A stretch of DNA of 64,000 nucleotides from Branchiostoma belcheri (GCF_001625305.1 NW_017802514.1:110284-174283); one strand, 5' to 3'. Shown: positions 10,554 to 22,741, counted from the stretch's first letter. Numbers and translations are program-made. Notes: a model not told the origin generated them from the sequence alone.

Positions 10554-13500
10554 GGATCCATAGTTAATATCTATGTCATAGGTGTCTGGAACAGTCTCAT
10601 GTGACTTAGGCTTCTCTGTGGCACATAAAGAGAACACTTCTAGCATCAAGGTCAAGAAGTACATAAAACCAGCCCATGGACATCACTCCACACTATTCAA
10701 CCTCTTAGCTATAATATGTTTTACAGGATGTTTCTGAAATAGGAAAAGAAATTCTACAGATTTTTGGGTACACTAACTTTATTTGATTTGAGATTGTAGC
10801 ACCAGTTACCAGTCTATGATGGAATGTTGCAACATCATCAAAAACAGATGATGCATTCCTACAGTAGAAAATAAAGGTGTTATTGTCAGACAAAAAGTAG
10901 GAAGACACGTGACCTTAACTTTTTGAACACTGACGGATCATTTGCAAAAGTGTCATACATGGCTTAAACACCAAAAAGTGGTTTAGATGAAGTGCATGAT
11001 GGTCCATGTTGCTGGTGAGTGATGGGATATCCTTGAAAACTGCCACTGACAAAATTGATCAATTTTAGGTCACACCAATATAAATGTCTTGGTTCTTGGA
11101 TTTGCTACTTCAGCATCTTCTGATTTGAACAAAAAAGATTGCACATATTGCATCATGCAAAATATCTCAAAATAGCTGGATAAAATGTCTTTAAAGTTAT
11201 TTGTTACAGTCTTTCATCAGTGACTGAGAATGAGGCTCTGAATTATTATGTACATGAATTACAGGAGAAACTCCAGTAGGTCCTATTGGATCTGAGGGCC
11301 ACTGGTCTTCAGACTCATTCTCAATCACAGATGAAAGATATTAGATTCTATCTGACACATCTAACTCTCTAGAGAATATATACAATTGTATACACTTTTT
11401 TTTAGATTTGAATGATTTTACCTGGATGCCTAACCTTGATCAATTAATCAACTCTAGTATGCTCATATTTTTGCAGCATCAATTGAAGCAATTCCATATC
11501 TTTTAATTGTTATAGTTTCTCAAGTAACCAATGCAAAAAAGTTCTACATTTCTTGTGCTAGCCTCTGGGTCTATCACATGATGCCTGTTATTCTGTTCTC
11601 ACAAAAATCTGAGAAGCAAGAAATGAAATTGATGTGTCCTTGTTAAGTAACAATCACCCTTTTGTCACATGAGACTGATAATGTTTAAAATAAGAGCTAG
11701 CTTTACTTTTTTTATGAAACTTGGTGTATAATTTTGGCAAGGAACATTCCAGTCACTTCTGTGAGTTCAAGCTATGTTCTTTGTCTTTCTATATTCATGC
11801 AAAAAATATGTACCTTCCCACCTAAGTTACAATATGTAACAGTTAGAATAAGTTATGACTTGTTGTTTCGTGTTCTGTGTTCAAGGTTGGTTAAACTCAG
11901 GAGTTTGGTTGTATATTCTGTAGTGTTGAGCATGATGACACATGTACTACCATGTAGATGTACATGTACTAGTTGTATGTTACATGGCAATCAATCAGAT
12001 CTATAGTCTACAATATTCTAAGAAGTCATTCACAAATTACTTCCAGGTTTGATATTGTGCGTCAGATGACAGTGTTTTACTTGCACTAAATCAAATACCT
12101 GTACGTCTTAGGTGTAACAAACATTGGTATTGGTAAGCAAACTCCTCTGATGACCCAGAAATCTTACTTCAATTACCCATGACAAAGACACAACACCTCA
12201 GATTGTTTCTTCCAAACACCCACCAGTGGTGTTTTGCCTAAGAATTGAATTAGCACAGATTTGATATGTGATGTTTAGAACACAGGCTGACAACTTTTTT
12301 CTGCCTCAGAATTTTGATGTTATTTTATCATGCCAATCATTCACATAATACTAGTCACTGATGCCTGTTTTAACAAAATATGTACTGATCATTCTACCAA
12401 TTTAAGGCTGTGTTGTGATTTGTTATCAATTGTGAGAAATTGCTGGTGCATTTGAAAGTGTTTACTTATCAAACCCTTAAGGTGGCACTGTAGCTACCAG
12501 GTGATTTTCATGTAGCTGTACTGTACATAGCACCGTATATAGTAGTCCAAGTCTATACTCTCATATAGGATGCTGCAGTAGAAGGACCCACTATATCTAT
12601 GTAAATACCGATCATATAACTCATCTCTAATAATATCTAAGTGAAAACTAGTGGTCTAGGTTTAGGTAGTTGTACAACCATGTGTAACAAGATATGTAAA
12701 GGAGGAAGTCTACACCAGGTTAAAAAGATTAGTGTTTAGAGTAGAACTGTGTCATGTTCTAACAAATGGGATTCATAAGCTAATGTTATTTTGTATCCCA
12801 TGATATCACGATATATAGGTGTCAACAAATGCTTATTTAGGCAGCCATCTTGTTTAGTAAATGTCAAAGGTCAACAGTGGAACATACAATGAGTACAAGC
12901 AAGAAAATAACTTCACTCACTCCAGTATGGATAGGGTTTTTGCCAAGCCATGTTGACATTATAATAGTTTGAAAGTGGGGAGAAGCAGTACAATCCCTGT
13001 ATTGTGTTCATGAGGTCCACTGCTGATATGTCTGTATAATGGACACAGTCAGTGATATGGATAAGGATACCTTGGGTTTTTGCATTTTGGTTCGGTTCAG
13101 AGATAGTGTCCACATCATGTTAACTGGCGTTGATGTTACAACATATTTGTCCACCATACTACGTACTGTAGTTAGTAAAATGTTGTAACAATCTGCAAAT
13201 TGTACTGCTGTAAAACATCACTTCTTCTCTCAACATGCAGAGAAGTGACTACCCATGAACAATTATTCTGGACGTTATATAATAAATGTGCATCCTGGAG
13301 TATCCTCTGTATCCCACAGGCTTTATGGATGGATACTTTTGCATATAGCTGGTGTCAGCTCTTTGTGAAACTCGTGTCTGTAGGATTGTGATGTTGTAAA
13401 AACCTTCTTGATTCATGTGCAAACCTTAAATCTGTTCTGCGTGTTTGGTGTTTTCCAGTTTTTGTTTCTGATACCAGGTACATTTGGAACAAATCGTGTA

Positions 13501-14481
13501 TAATTCAACATTATCTCATGGAGCTATTATGAAGATGTTTCTGTTGTTAAGGAAACTAGCTGGTCTTGCTGCTTAATTTATTGTGGTTGAAGAATTACAC
13601 ACAATGTATTTAATATGTTATTGTTTTGAATAAGATGACCTCTGCTTGAATGTAGTTTAACTTGAGCAGTATTGTGTTTTGTACATACTGTGTTTCTATT
13701 GTTTTGACATCACAACTTATACATCTATCAATGTATAGATTTATGTTTTGAGTCAGTGTTCGGCCATGGTTTTGTACTCTTCCAAAATGTTTGAAGACTG
13801 AGTAAGGGCATGTTTATTGTCATTGTTTTCCATGATGACTACACATGTACCTGGTCAGAACATCCATGGAAATCACAAGAGAATCATGTCTAATTTTCAT
13901 GTCATGACCACATTAAAACCACTAGATTAAGCCACACTCTTCCAAGCAGTTAAGGTGTTAGATCTCCTTCTACATCAAAAGTGCCATTCAATGTCCAACA
14001 GAATGGAAGATCCATCATGATAAAAAAAATCAGTAAATGTGCATAGTGCTCAGCATTTATGATTGCTGACACTGCTTTGGAATGAGAAGGCATACCAGCA
14101 GACATTTCTACAGGTTAAGACTTGATGTGATTCATGGACCATGAGTAAACAAACACCCAGTTTAGTTCATGGTCACAGCAGCTGCTAGCCCACCTGTGGT
14201 GTGTGAAAGGACCTTTAGCAAACCTGGGATACTGTTATCTCCAGATTAGTCCCACTTATTGCAGTATGCCTGTCATCATTGCCCCATAGATTACAATGTA
14301 TGTAATTACTCCAGAAGAAAGTGATTTTAACTGAAGAATACAATGTATAGATGAAATCATAGGCAGCTTGATATGTGTATGACAAATGTTTGATGTTTAC
14401 TTGGTGTAGGAGCTCATACGTTGTTCTTGAGTATGCCATATTTTAGAAGTACAGTCATCTCTTTGCTTCTGAGGTGTATCA
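10554..14481 (+). other. Probable long DNAJC5 3' UTR
   Basis: No further coding exon is visible. The stretch is AT-rich and largely free of known repeats apart from the small hairpin MITE at 11211-11341. A plausible poly(A) signal (aaaataaaatgac, about 14821) lies after the minisatellite. Vertebrate DNAJC5 mRNAs also carry a 3' UTR of several kilobases, so a UTR of about 4.3 kb is a reasonable inference, but nothing in the sequence proves transcription. Confidence 0.4.
11211..11341. mobile_element. Small hairpin MITE
   Basis: Inverted repeats of about 30 bp, tctttcatcagtgactgaga at the left and tctcaatcacagatgaaaga at the right, surround about 70 bp. They differ at a few positions. Confidence 0.5.
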
Positions 14482-14702
14482 TGACCTTGGTCAGGGGTAT
14501 ATGTTACCTTGGTCAGGGGTATATGTGACCTTGGTCAGGGGTATATGTGACCTTGGTCAGGGGTATATGTGACCTTGGTTAGGGGTATATGTGACCTTGG
14601 TCAGGGGTATATGTGACCTTGGTTAGGGGTATATGTGACCTTGGTCAGGGGTATATGTGACCTTGGTTAGGGGTATATGTGACCTTGGTCAGGGTATATG
14701 TG
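14482..14702. repeat. 22-bp minisatellite, about 10 units
   Basis: The unit gaccttggtcaggggtatat+gt is repeated head to tail about ten times. A C/T variant (ggtcagg versus ggttagg) alternates in the distal half, and the last unit is one base shorter. This indicates a recently expanded array. Confidence 0.9.
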
Positions 14703-15659
14703 GAGATGATTGTTCTGTCTGTAGGATGTAAGTCATACTGTAATATACACATGTAGGCTAAATTATTGTATGGGTTCATCTGTACTTGCTCTAAATCTTG
14801 AATGTCTACATTGTCCAAGAAAATAAAATGACAAGTCTTTTATCACTGTGTGACTATTATTGAACACTGGAACATCAACAGATACCAATTTACAATATAT
14901 ACTAAGTAAAAGTACTTTAAGACCTAGTTTGCGCAATCAGTACAAAAGTGCTATGATTCCTCAGTGAAAAATTATAGGAATTTCATAACGATTATTAGGG
15001 CAAGAGCTCAAATCATATAATTACATGTAGATGCACCAAGCCACGACTCCTGACCTTTAGTTCTTTATTTAGCTTTTCCATTACAGAATGGAAGACTAAA
15101 CAAGTGATCACTCACCTCTTCTTGTTCTCTCCCCCGCAAACATACAAATTACATACAGGAAAAATATTAAAGACAATGTACAATTTGTAACTATTAGAAT
15201 GCAGTACAATACTATAAATATGATATTCAAAATACAAAGCAAAAATGACTACTAGTAAATCAGAGCAGATACAGGTAATACAGGTAGAGCAGCTGATATC
15301 CAGGTATATGGAGTGTCAAAGTTGTAAAGTTCACTAAACCTGTTAATGTAAGTGATTCAACAACTGCCATTTAAACAACTGTGTTGAGGCTGGGAGACAC
15401 AGGCCTGAGGCTCTCAAGTTGACCTGTATTCTATTCCAAATATATAGCAATATATGAGAAGGCAAACTGAATGGAAAAAAAAAGGTTTTTATTGTCCAAA
15501 CAGTACCTGTGCAGTCACAGCCTTTGATGGCTGAATTGATGCAGGGTATCACATAATAATCAATACAAATCACAACAAACAAGTAATACACATGATAACA
15601 CATGTATTTTCTCCACAATTTTTGTGGAACTGTCGCAAGGGTCTGTGCGGCTGCCAATC

Positions 15660-15866
15660 AGCGCCACAAGTTGACCTCAATATGACTTTCCCCAACCGAG
15701 GTTAGGTACCCATTCACACCTGGGTGGAGTGAGGAAAGTTGTGTTAAGTGCCTATCCCAAGGGCACAACATCGGGGCGCATGTTCAGACATGTCCCGGGT
15801 ACGACTTGGGTTCGAACCCGGGTCTCCCAGTTCACAGTCAAATGATCTACCACTACGCCACACATG
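15660..15866 (-). repeat. tRNA-derived SINE
   Basis: On the minus strand the element begins with a tRNA-like head. It has a box A-like TGGCGTAGTGGTA (plus-strand 15848-15860) and a box B GGTTCGAACCC (about 15809-15819). A non-tRNA body follows, containing 'tgcccttgggataggcactt'. A fragment of the same body is near 7300. The head lacks a foldable acceptor stem, so this is a SINE rather than a functional tRNA gene. Confidence 0.7.
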
Positions 15867-16046
15867 GAGTCATCATGTTGGATCTACAACTTCTCATGCT
15901 TCTCGATGAGAAAGAAACATGTCTAAGTGAGAGTCACACTGGCCAGAGATTTCACAAAGAGTAAAACCTCAGCTGCTTCTCTCCTAAATGTGAGAGGTAA
16001 CATAGCAAGTGTGGTCAGTCTAGATTTGTGGTCAGGTTGTTCAGGG

Positions 16047-16441
16047 TAGTGCTGCATACAGGTTCACTGGACTTGGATCCGGACTTGTAAGATTGTTTAG
16101 GTTTAAGTCCAAAAAAAAACCTAAAAGTCAAAAACTGAGTCCGGACTTATTACCATATAAGACCATTTCACATACCCCTTTTCTTTCCAAACCACCTAAA
16201 ACCATCCGTAGATTGCAAAATCTTTGCTGCAAAATGAAGAAAACATTGCCATCAGGCATCGTCAAGTACCGCCCCCCATGTTATGTGGCCAAAGTTTTAC
16301 CCAGACAACATTACAAGGTTGCCAACATGCAATTTTGTATATGCCATGGGTTTTACAAGTCCGGAACTGAACCTATTATATAAAACCTCTGGACTTGAAT
16401 CCGGACCTGAACCTAAATATGGGTTCAGGTATGCAGCACTA
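16047..16441. mobile_element. hAT-like MITE, TAGTGCTGCATAC termini
   Basis: The terminal inverted repeat TAGTGCTGCATAC / GTATGCAGCACTA is flanked by a perfect 8-bp direct repeat GTTCAGGG (16039-16046 and 16442-16449), the target duplication length of hAT transposases. 'ccggac' and 'ggttca' words repeat internally. There is no coding capacity. Confidence 0.85.
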
Positions 16442-16611
16442 GTTCAGGGTCAACACCAAGTATGTACCAAGTTGCCCTATGTTGCAAACCTTCTAGGACA
16501 CTAGTCAGCTTATGTGACCCAGGACACCAAATAGGTGAACAGTACTCTTCTGACAAAAGTTACATAGAGTAACTTTCAACTGTATCAAATATCCTACATT
16601 GTGCTTACAGT

Positions 16612-16737
16612 GTTCTCGCCAGGCCTTTTGAGCAAGGGGGCCCCTATGCTGTGATTTGGACCCCCTATATGCTGTGATTTGGACCCCTATGCTGACTTTC
16701 AGCCAACATTGGGGTGTTTATTGGGGGGAGAACATTA
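16612..16737. repeat. Possible small MITE with gtgttctcgcc / ggggagaacat ends
   Basis: Short inverted ends (tgttctc / gagaaca) enclose a repeated 'tatgctgtgatttggacccc' motif (two full copies plus a partial one). Boundaries are uncertain. Confidence 0.35.
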
Positions 16738-17999
16738 ATAAATCTTGCTAAAAATGAAACTATAACTTTAGAATTAAGCTATATCAAAGAGAAACCTTAA
16801 CTTCACAAAATCTCTCCCTCAATAAATGAGAAGTAGTGTCTCAGGGGTTTATGAGTTTTGTAAGTGGGTATTGGGTTTTGTACCAGTCTTTCTGTGGACA
16901 CGGGACAGTTCTCCGCTCCCCGTGACAGGTGGCTGACTGCAAGAATCAGAAACAACGCCCAAGAAATACTAGTACATGGGGAGAGGCGGACTTTTGAGGA
17001 CATCGTATTTCAGTGTTAGCCTGTCGACGCCGGCACGTCTGGTAGGACAAGTAGCGCCAAAATACCGCTCGCTTCTGTTGAGAAAGGCTCCGTCTTGAAT
17101 CCTGAGTTTCTCGTTTTTCTTGAACCCTGTGCGTAGTTTGTAACAGATACGTTGTACGGTTGGGTAACAAAAACTTCGACTGCAACTACGCTATCCAGCT
17201 ATAAGGGTCAGCTTGTCAGCGAACTGTTTACAGACAAATGGTGACATCAATTATGGCTAAAATCGTTAAACCTGTTGAACAAGTGCTTCGGAATCAGAGA
17301 TTCGCCTCTGACAAGGTCGAATCATCAATCTTAATTTTCCGCGTGATCGGGCGATAGACAAAAGACAGATATTGATTACTTCACATCTGAGCGGTTGTAT
17401 TTAGACACATTTTGATCTTTGGCAGACCTTAAATGACCCCGGAGACCTCTGATCTCTTAGCTACTCTCCACAATCAAAACATGGAGCTTCACGTGCACGT
17501 CTTTCTCTCTTAAAGAAGTCAAACCCAACTTGTCTAGATATAGCCAGTACACATGCACTAGTAGTCTAGTACATACTTGAAGTATGAAGGAAAACTTGGA
17601 TCCAGCTACAGTCAAACAACTTGACTTGACGCCCAAGCGACCACCTGTATGAGCCGACCATCTGGCCAAAGCGACAGCTGAGCTATTGCTTGGTCCCGAT
17701 TACGCACTTGTCCAACGGCAACGCGACGGCGACTTGCAATTTTATGGCGGATCAAATAATCTTACTCAAAGTCAAACTTGATTGCACAACAATGGTAACA
17801 CGTACAATGTATGGCAGGCTCTTCAGAGTTGATATATATCTAACTGATATCTACTCTAACGTCTACAATAATGCTTATAAATTCTACGTGTTTAACCTCG
17901 CACCCCTATGTAATTATCACACATGGTACCGTCCGTTCTACCAGGTGCAGACCAGCTGTGGCGCACGTTGTCGTGTGGCGTGTTGAGAGGCTCGTGACG

Positions 18000-18251
18000 C
18001 GTTGAGCGTAAATTCTCTGTCTCCAACGTTTGGGGTGAATTTTCTGCTTTTTGTCCGCAAATTATACGTCTTGAGTGTACAGTATATCGTCTGAACGTTT
18101 CCAGGTCGGATTTATGCCGTTCTTTGGATGTTTGAGCATGGTTTGAAGGAGAGAAGTCGTTTTTCCTGGCAGGGCGGAGTTTGGGATTTGGACGAAAATG
18201 GCGACTGCCATGGTGGGAAGGACGGCGTGGTGCTGAGAAGACACGGTCTTC
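18000..18251 (+). promoter_or_regulatory. Candidate CpG-rich first exon / TSS region for the RING-NHL gene
   Basis: CpG-dense sequence includes gacgaaaATGGCGACTGCC, resembling the YY1-type AAATGGCGGC motif common at animal start sites. It is followed by a good donor (cgag|gtaaca, 18252). An acceptor (acatcacag|, about 20769) lies just 5' of the RING-NHL start codon. The only ATG frame here stops after 12 codons, so any exon would be untranslated. This linkage is inference only. Confidence 0.3.
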
Positions 18252-19279
18252 GAGGTAACACAACAAATTATCTCCTTGAATGTACATGTTTGTACTTACA
18301 ACAAACCTGTAGCAACAGACCACGTTATAATTCGTTATGTTAAACCGCTATATTCCGTAGAAATTTGCGTTTGGTGGACGCTTATGATTCTCGTGCACAA
18401 TTGTGTTGTTTTAGGCCATAATTTTTAACGTTAATTTTGTTAGGGAGGCTGTTTTCTTGACTATCGGTTTTGGGGAACACTAGATATATTTCTTCCGTGT
18501 TGAGTGGGATTGAAAAACACTAGGAGCTAAAAACGGTTACCACAGTTTGGCCGAGTGACACACCTTTTGGAACGTGTACCGCACGTGTGCATAATTGAAC
18601 CAAACCGTTGGGTACAGGTCGAATCGCCCCATGTCACTTTCGCCCCGTCTATTTACTACCAGATCGCCCCATGTTTATGTGACCTGAACTATGTTTTATT
18701 AATGTGATATTCGCGTATTTTGGTAACATTTATATTCTCTAGATGTTACCAAAGCCTTGTGACTATATTTTGAATGTTTCTCCTGCGTTCGGCAAGTATT
18801 TGACGCCGATGAAAAGTCCGGCTCCGCGGCGGGCCGACACGCGATCGGGCCCGCCACCGAATCGCAGACCGGCAGCTGCTGTTTGTGAAAACACTAGAGT
18901 TATGGCAAGATTTATCAAGAAATCCAACATAACAGAACCCCATAAATGTTCACAAACACGAAGTAGATTAGTAAATGTTGCAGAGTTTCTTAGAAGTCTA
19001 CTAAATGTGCGCCCGCCAAAAACGTAGTGTAAACAAGACTTCCCATGGCCCAAGGCTAGAATTAACTGGGTGCATGTACTAGTATTATGCACTTTTGAGT
19101 ACCCAAAATTAAACCTGTGCACAAGTAAAAGTAGTTTAATTTCGGTTTTGTGTATCCTTGCTTTTGAATCAGAGGTTGTCAAATTGGTATTTTACTGGAT
19201 TTTATACTTAATTGCCAAATTGTATCTGTTAACGTTATATGTAGTTAATGTTAAATGGTATATATAGTAAAATATTGAA

Positions 19280-19910
19280 CTTTATTCCAACACACAATTA
19301 TATAGGGCCATATAGAGATCAAATTTTCAACAACCACTGTTGCCTTCATCAGGATAATTAATGACCAATCACTTCACAACATGATCTCGCGAGAGTTATG
19401 CTTTACAAACACGTGACCTTATTCACACTAGCCTGGATGCCAGACCCAAAGCACACTGGACAGACTTAACTGAAGTGCCAGGGAGTTTATATCGTCCACC
19501 AACTCTATTAAGTGAAGGCTGAAGTGCTCTGATATACATGTACTAGTATATGGCCTCCTTAATTAATCATATAAATTATAATGATGCTTAGTCCTGTTCA
19601 GTGTCCAGTCTTCTAACTTTGTCCAAAGAGACGGTATGGCCCGGTGATTTGATGTGGATGTGTTGAGAAACTTTAGGACAGTGAGCTGGGGCATTTGTGT
19701 TCAAGAAATCTGGTCCTCAGTGAGCGTTCTGTCTCGCCAGTATAGGATTCTTCACATACAGGTCCCCTGCCTTGGTTCCCACTACACCACACTTATCTTC
19801 TTTAGGTGTTTTGTCCTTCGGTGCCATGCGGAGCTGTTTCAGTGTGTTAGTGAGTTTGAAGCAGGTGGAGATAAGGTTTGAAGCGAAGATTCTGCGCAGG
19901 TAATTGGTAT
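19280..19910 (-). mobile_element. Degenerate retroelement 3' end with GIY-YIG-like endonuclease fragment
   Basis: Reading the minus strand from about 19905, one frame gives LRRIFASNLISTCFKLTNTL and then PKDKTPKEDKCGVV. After a shift of frame it gives CEESYTGETERSLRTRFLEH, which has the shape of the GIY-YIG nuclease domain found at the C-terminus of Penelope-like and some other retroelements. Frameshifts and stops show it is dead. Downstream (19290-19370) is a 'cctgatgaaggcaacag...ggttgttgaaaa' tail followed by ggaataaa, consistent with the element's 3' end. The family assignment is by recognition and not verified. Confidence 0.55.
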
Positions 19911-20351
19911 ATAATTGTATAAAGCAGTCAATGTGGTTGCACTGATTTGATGTTTAGGAAGAACTATGCAATCTTGGTCCTTGTATCATTTATATTTATA
20001 CAGTATGGCTAGTGTTAGTAGTAAGTACTTTGTCTTTTTCTTGTTTAATTGTATGCAACTGTGATTGCCATTTTTGTGGCTTATGTAACATTATGTCTAC
20101 TGAAGGAAAACATTGTTTTTGCTCAGTTTCTTCTTCCATTCCAAACACCAAAAAAAAATCAATATTTTCATGATCAGAGCCTGAAAGCATGGACTTGTAT
20201 TTAACCTCCTTGCTGAAAGAAAATGAAATCCAGCATGCTGGTAAGTTGGTACATAAGACACTGAACTGTGGTCAACATAGATGACAAAAAATGATTTTAT
20301 TGGCAAAAAATGGGGAAAAAAACTTTAGAATCCAGGTCTAGAAACTGGAAC

Positions 20352-20419
20352 TGGGGTCATTGACCCTGGGTCAATGACCCTAGTTAATTGTGTCAATGAC
20401 CCCGGGTCAATGACCCCAG
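20352..20419. promoter_or_regulatory. Cluster of four IR1-type GGGTCAnTGACCC palindromes
   Basis: GGGTCATTGACCC (20354-20366), GGGTCAATGACCC (20368-20380), GTGTCAATGACCC (20390-20402) and GGGTCAATGACCC (20404-20416) are inverted repeats of an RGGTCA-like half-site with one spacer base. The whole 68 bp is itself nearly palindromic around 'agttaatt'. IR1 is a recognised geometry for nuclear receptor dimers such as FXR and ecdysone receptor. Binding is inference; the repeat structure is directly visible. Confidence 0.6.
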
Positions 20420-20787
20420 TGCTAGGATTCCAAATATGGAAATAGTCGGAAAACATATGGGTAGCGAAGCAGTCGGTGCCTTCAAATTCTGAGGGCCTGC
20501 ATGCCAGGCAGTACAAGACTTTTTAGTTTCACAGTAATGAGGTTGAGAAATGGTCACCTGAATGCTGTAAAAAGTTGTGTTTGTAGTGAATTTCAGCTTA
20601 TATTTTTACATTGGCAAGGTCCTTGCCCTTTCTCTATTTGCCATTAGGGCACATACCTTTAAAGCTTAGTTAGGCACCGGACCTGATCAGTGTAAATAAA
20701 ACCCCTGAATACAAATACCATTCAGCCAAGGCGTGTAACTAAAACTCTAGATGGCTCAGACATCACAGGTTTGAAAAACACAGCAAA

Positions 20788-22056
20788 ATGGCAGCTGCAC
20801 CGTCAAGTCTGGGAACACAAATCCGTGAAGAACTGTCCTGCAGCATCTGCCTGGAGCTGTTCACCAGGCCCAAAGTGATGCCCTGTCAGCACACCTTCTG
20901 TCAGGACTGTCTACAGGACCATGCAGAGAGGAGAGGAACTTTCCAGTGCCCAATCTGTCGTCGGCAGGTCAGGCTGCCACCCCTGGGGGTTGCAGGTTTG
21001 CCGGACAATCTCATGGCCGCAAGTATGTGTGAAAGATTCCAAGTGATAGTCCAGTCTCTCCCATCTGCACCAATCACAGCAGCACCTGCAGCAAAGGGCA
21101 CACGTCAACACCATGGTAACCAAAGGCAAGTGGTCCAGTCTCTCTCATCTGCATCAATCCCAGCAGCACCTGTAGCAAGGGGCACAGGTCATCACCATGG
21201 TAACCAAAGGCAAGAGGAGCATCAGCCTCAGAAGGTGACATTTGGTGGAGAGGGATTAGGAGCAGGGCAGTTCAATGGCCCATGGGGAGTTACAGTGTCA
21301 GATGAAGGGGAGATCTTTGTAGTTGGCTGGGAGAACCAGAGAATCCAAGTCTTCACCCTGCAGGGAAAAGTTGTCCGAGAGTTTCCAACAGTTGTGTCAG
21401 GTGAAGAGGATATGGGACCACATGATGCGGCCCTGGACAGGGAGGGGAACCTGTGGGTGGTGGGTGGGACAGACTCTGCTGACTTTGCTGTGCATTACAA
21501 CAAACACGGCAGGGTGCTGAGGAAGTTTGACCTACAGAGGACAGGGAGGGCGAGAGGAGTTGCCGTGGACACCAGGAGGAACCACATCTTCATCACACAA
21601 ACCACAGGAGACTGGCCCAACCTGCATGGTGAAGTTTTGGTGTTCAGGCCAGATGGAACACTTGAGAGAACTGTGGGTCAGCAGCAGGGGATGAAGCACC
21701 CATGGTACCTCACTGTGGACAGGGAAGGGAACATTCTTGTGTCAGATGAGGTGAATCAGTATGTCTATGTGTACAACGAGGACGGACTGTTTCTGTTCCA
21801 GTTTGGAGGTGAGGGAAGTGGTGAAGGTCAGCTGAAGTATCCCCTTGGCCTCTGTACAGACAGGGCAGGGAACATCATTGTGGCAGTGGGGGGAAACAGC
21901 CGTGTGGAGATGTTTGACAAGACAGGAAAATTCCTCAAACACATCACTGCAGACCTGAAATGGCCACAGGCTGTTGCCATGACAACACAGGGACAGCTGG
22001 TAGTAACTGATCGTGTTGAGCACAAAGTCAGCATATTCCAGAACTTCTGGATCTAA
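20788..22056 (+). CDS. RING-NHL (TRIM-like) E3 ubiquitin ligase candidate
   Basis: Single-exon gene of 422 aa. Residues 18-57 are a C3HC4 RING finger (C18, C21, C33, H35, C38, C41, C54, C57), the E2-binding module of ubiquitin ligases. Residues about 88-147 are a low-complexity linker made of a 31-residue unit present twice (VQSLPSAP... / VQSLSSAS..., each ending HHGNQRQ). Residues about 150-421 contain the NHL beta-propeller: GEGLGAGQFNGPWGVTVS, then D.EGN(I/L).V repeats and FGGEGSGEGQLKYPLGL. There is no B-box or coiled coil, so it is not a full TRIM2/3/32 protein. Lancelets carry a large expansion of such intron-poor RING-NHL genes. The ATG has a strong context (gcaaaATGG) and precedes the RING directly. 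Substrate unknown. Confidence 0.9.
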   Translation: MAAAPSSLGTQIREELSCSICLELFTRPKVMPCQHTFCQDCLQDHAERRGTFQCPICRRQVRLPPLGVAGLPDNLMAASMCERFQVIVQSLPSAPITAAPAAKGTRQHHGNQRQVVQSLSSASIPAAPVARGTGHHHGNQRQEEHQPQKVTFGGEGLGAGQFNGPWGVTVSDEGEIFVVGWENQRIQVFTLQGKVVREFPTVVSGEEDMGPHDAALDREGNLWVVGGTDSADFAVHYNKHGRVLRKFDLQRTGRARGVAVDTRRNHIFITQTTGDWPNLHGEVLVFRPDGTLERTVGQQQGMKHPWYLTVDREGNILVSDEVNQYVYVYNEDGLFLFQFGGEGSGEGQLKYPLGLCTDRAGNIIVAVGGNSRVEMFDKTGKFLKHITADLKWPQAVAMTTQGQLVVTDRVEHKVSIFQNFWI

Positions 22057-22741
22057 GTGATGTGATGATAAAGCACTAAACAACTTAGTCTAAACCAATC
22101 TGTAAGAATATCAATTTGCAAACTCTTTTGTATAAAGCTTGTTACTATATATATTTATATATAATACATTATAGCAAAGGAAACTATCAAATGTTACAAA
22201 CAAAGTGCCCAAGATCCCAGCCTAAAGGCCCCTGGCCAACTAAAATCAGTCTGCCACTAATAGCTTATTAACAGATAGAACAGAAATATGTACATTAACA
22301 AAGGATATTATTATATTTTGAATCATGAGTAGGAATACACTATAGACAGCATAGATAGATAATTTAATCAGCAAACTACAATGTAAAGGAAACAAACTGT
22401 AAATTTAATTTGTCTATAAATGTCTCAAGAAGAGAGTTGAAACATACAAATACAATTATGTACTCAAACTAGGAAGGTCAGTTTAATTCATTGTGGGCTT
22501 ACATACATGTGTAATTTTTGCAGGATCTTTCCACTGAGCAACGTGGAAAAGAAATCGTGTACCACTTTCAAACCAGCTGGAAAACAGTTGCAGACTGCCT
22601 AAATAGAATTTTGCACATAAATTTTCACATTGCACCTAAAATGTTTGCCACGTATCTGAAAAAAAAAGTATTTCGAGCCCTGCTACATAGTATGTATTTA
22701 ACCATGGATTTTATTCTAGCCATTTTTAGTGTCCCGCGCAA

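Noticed and set aside
15800-15866. Functional tRNA gene
   Set aside because: Box A and box B are present but acceptor and anticodon stems do not pair and a SINE body follows.
17892-18323. 143-codon minus-strand frame in CpG-rich DNA
   Set aside because: Stop codons are scarce by chance in GC-rich sequence; the peptide is low in hydrophobics, rich in Arg/Ser/His and shows no recognisable domain.
18743-19182. Overlapping 94- and 139-codon frames on opposite strands
   Set aside because: GC-rich stretch with frames on both strands and no splice context or homology I recognise.
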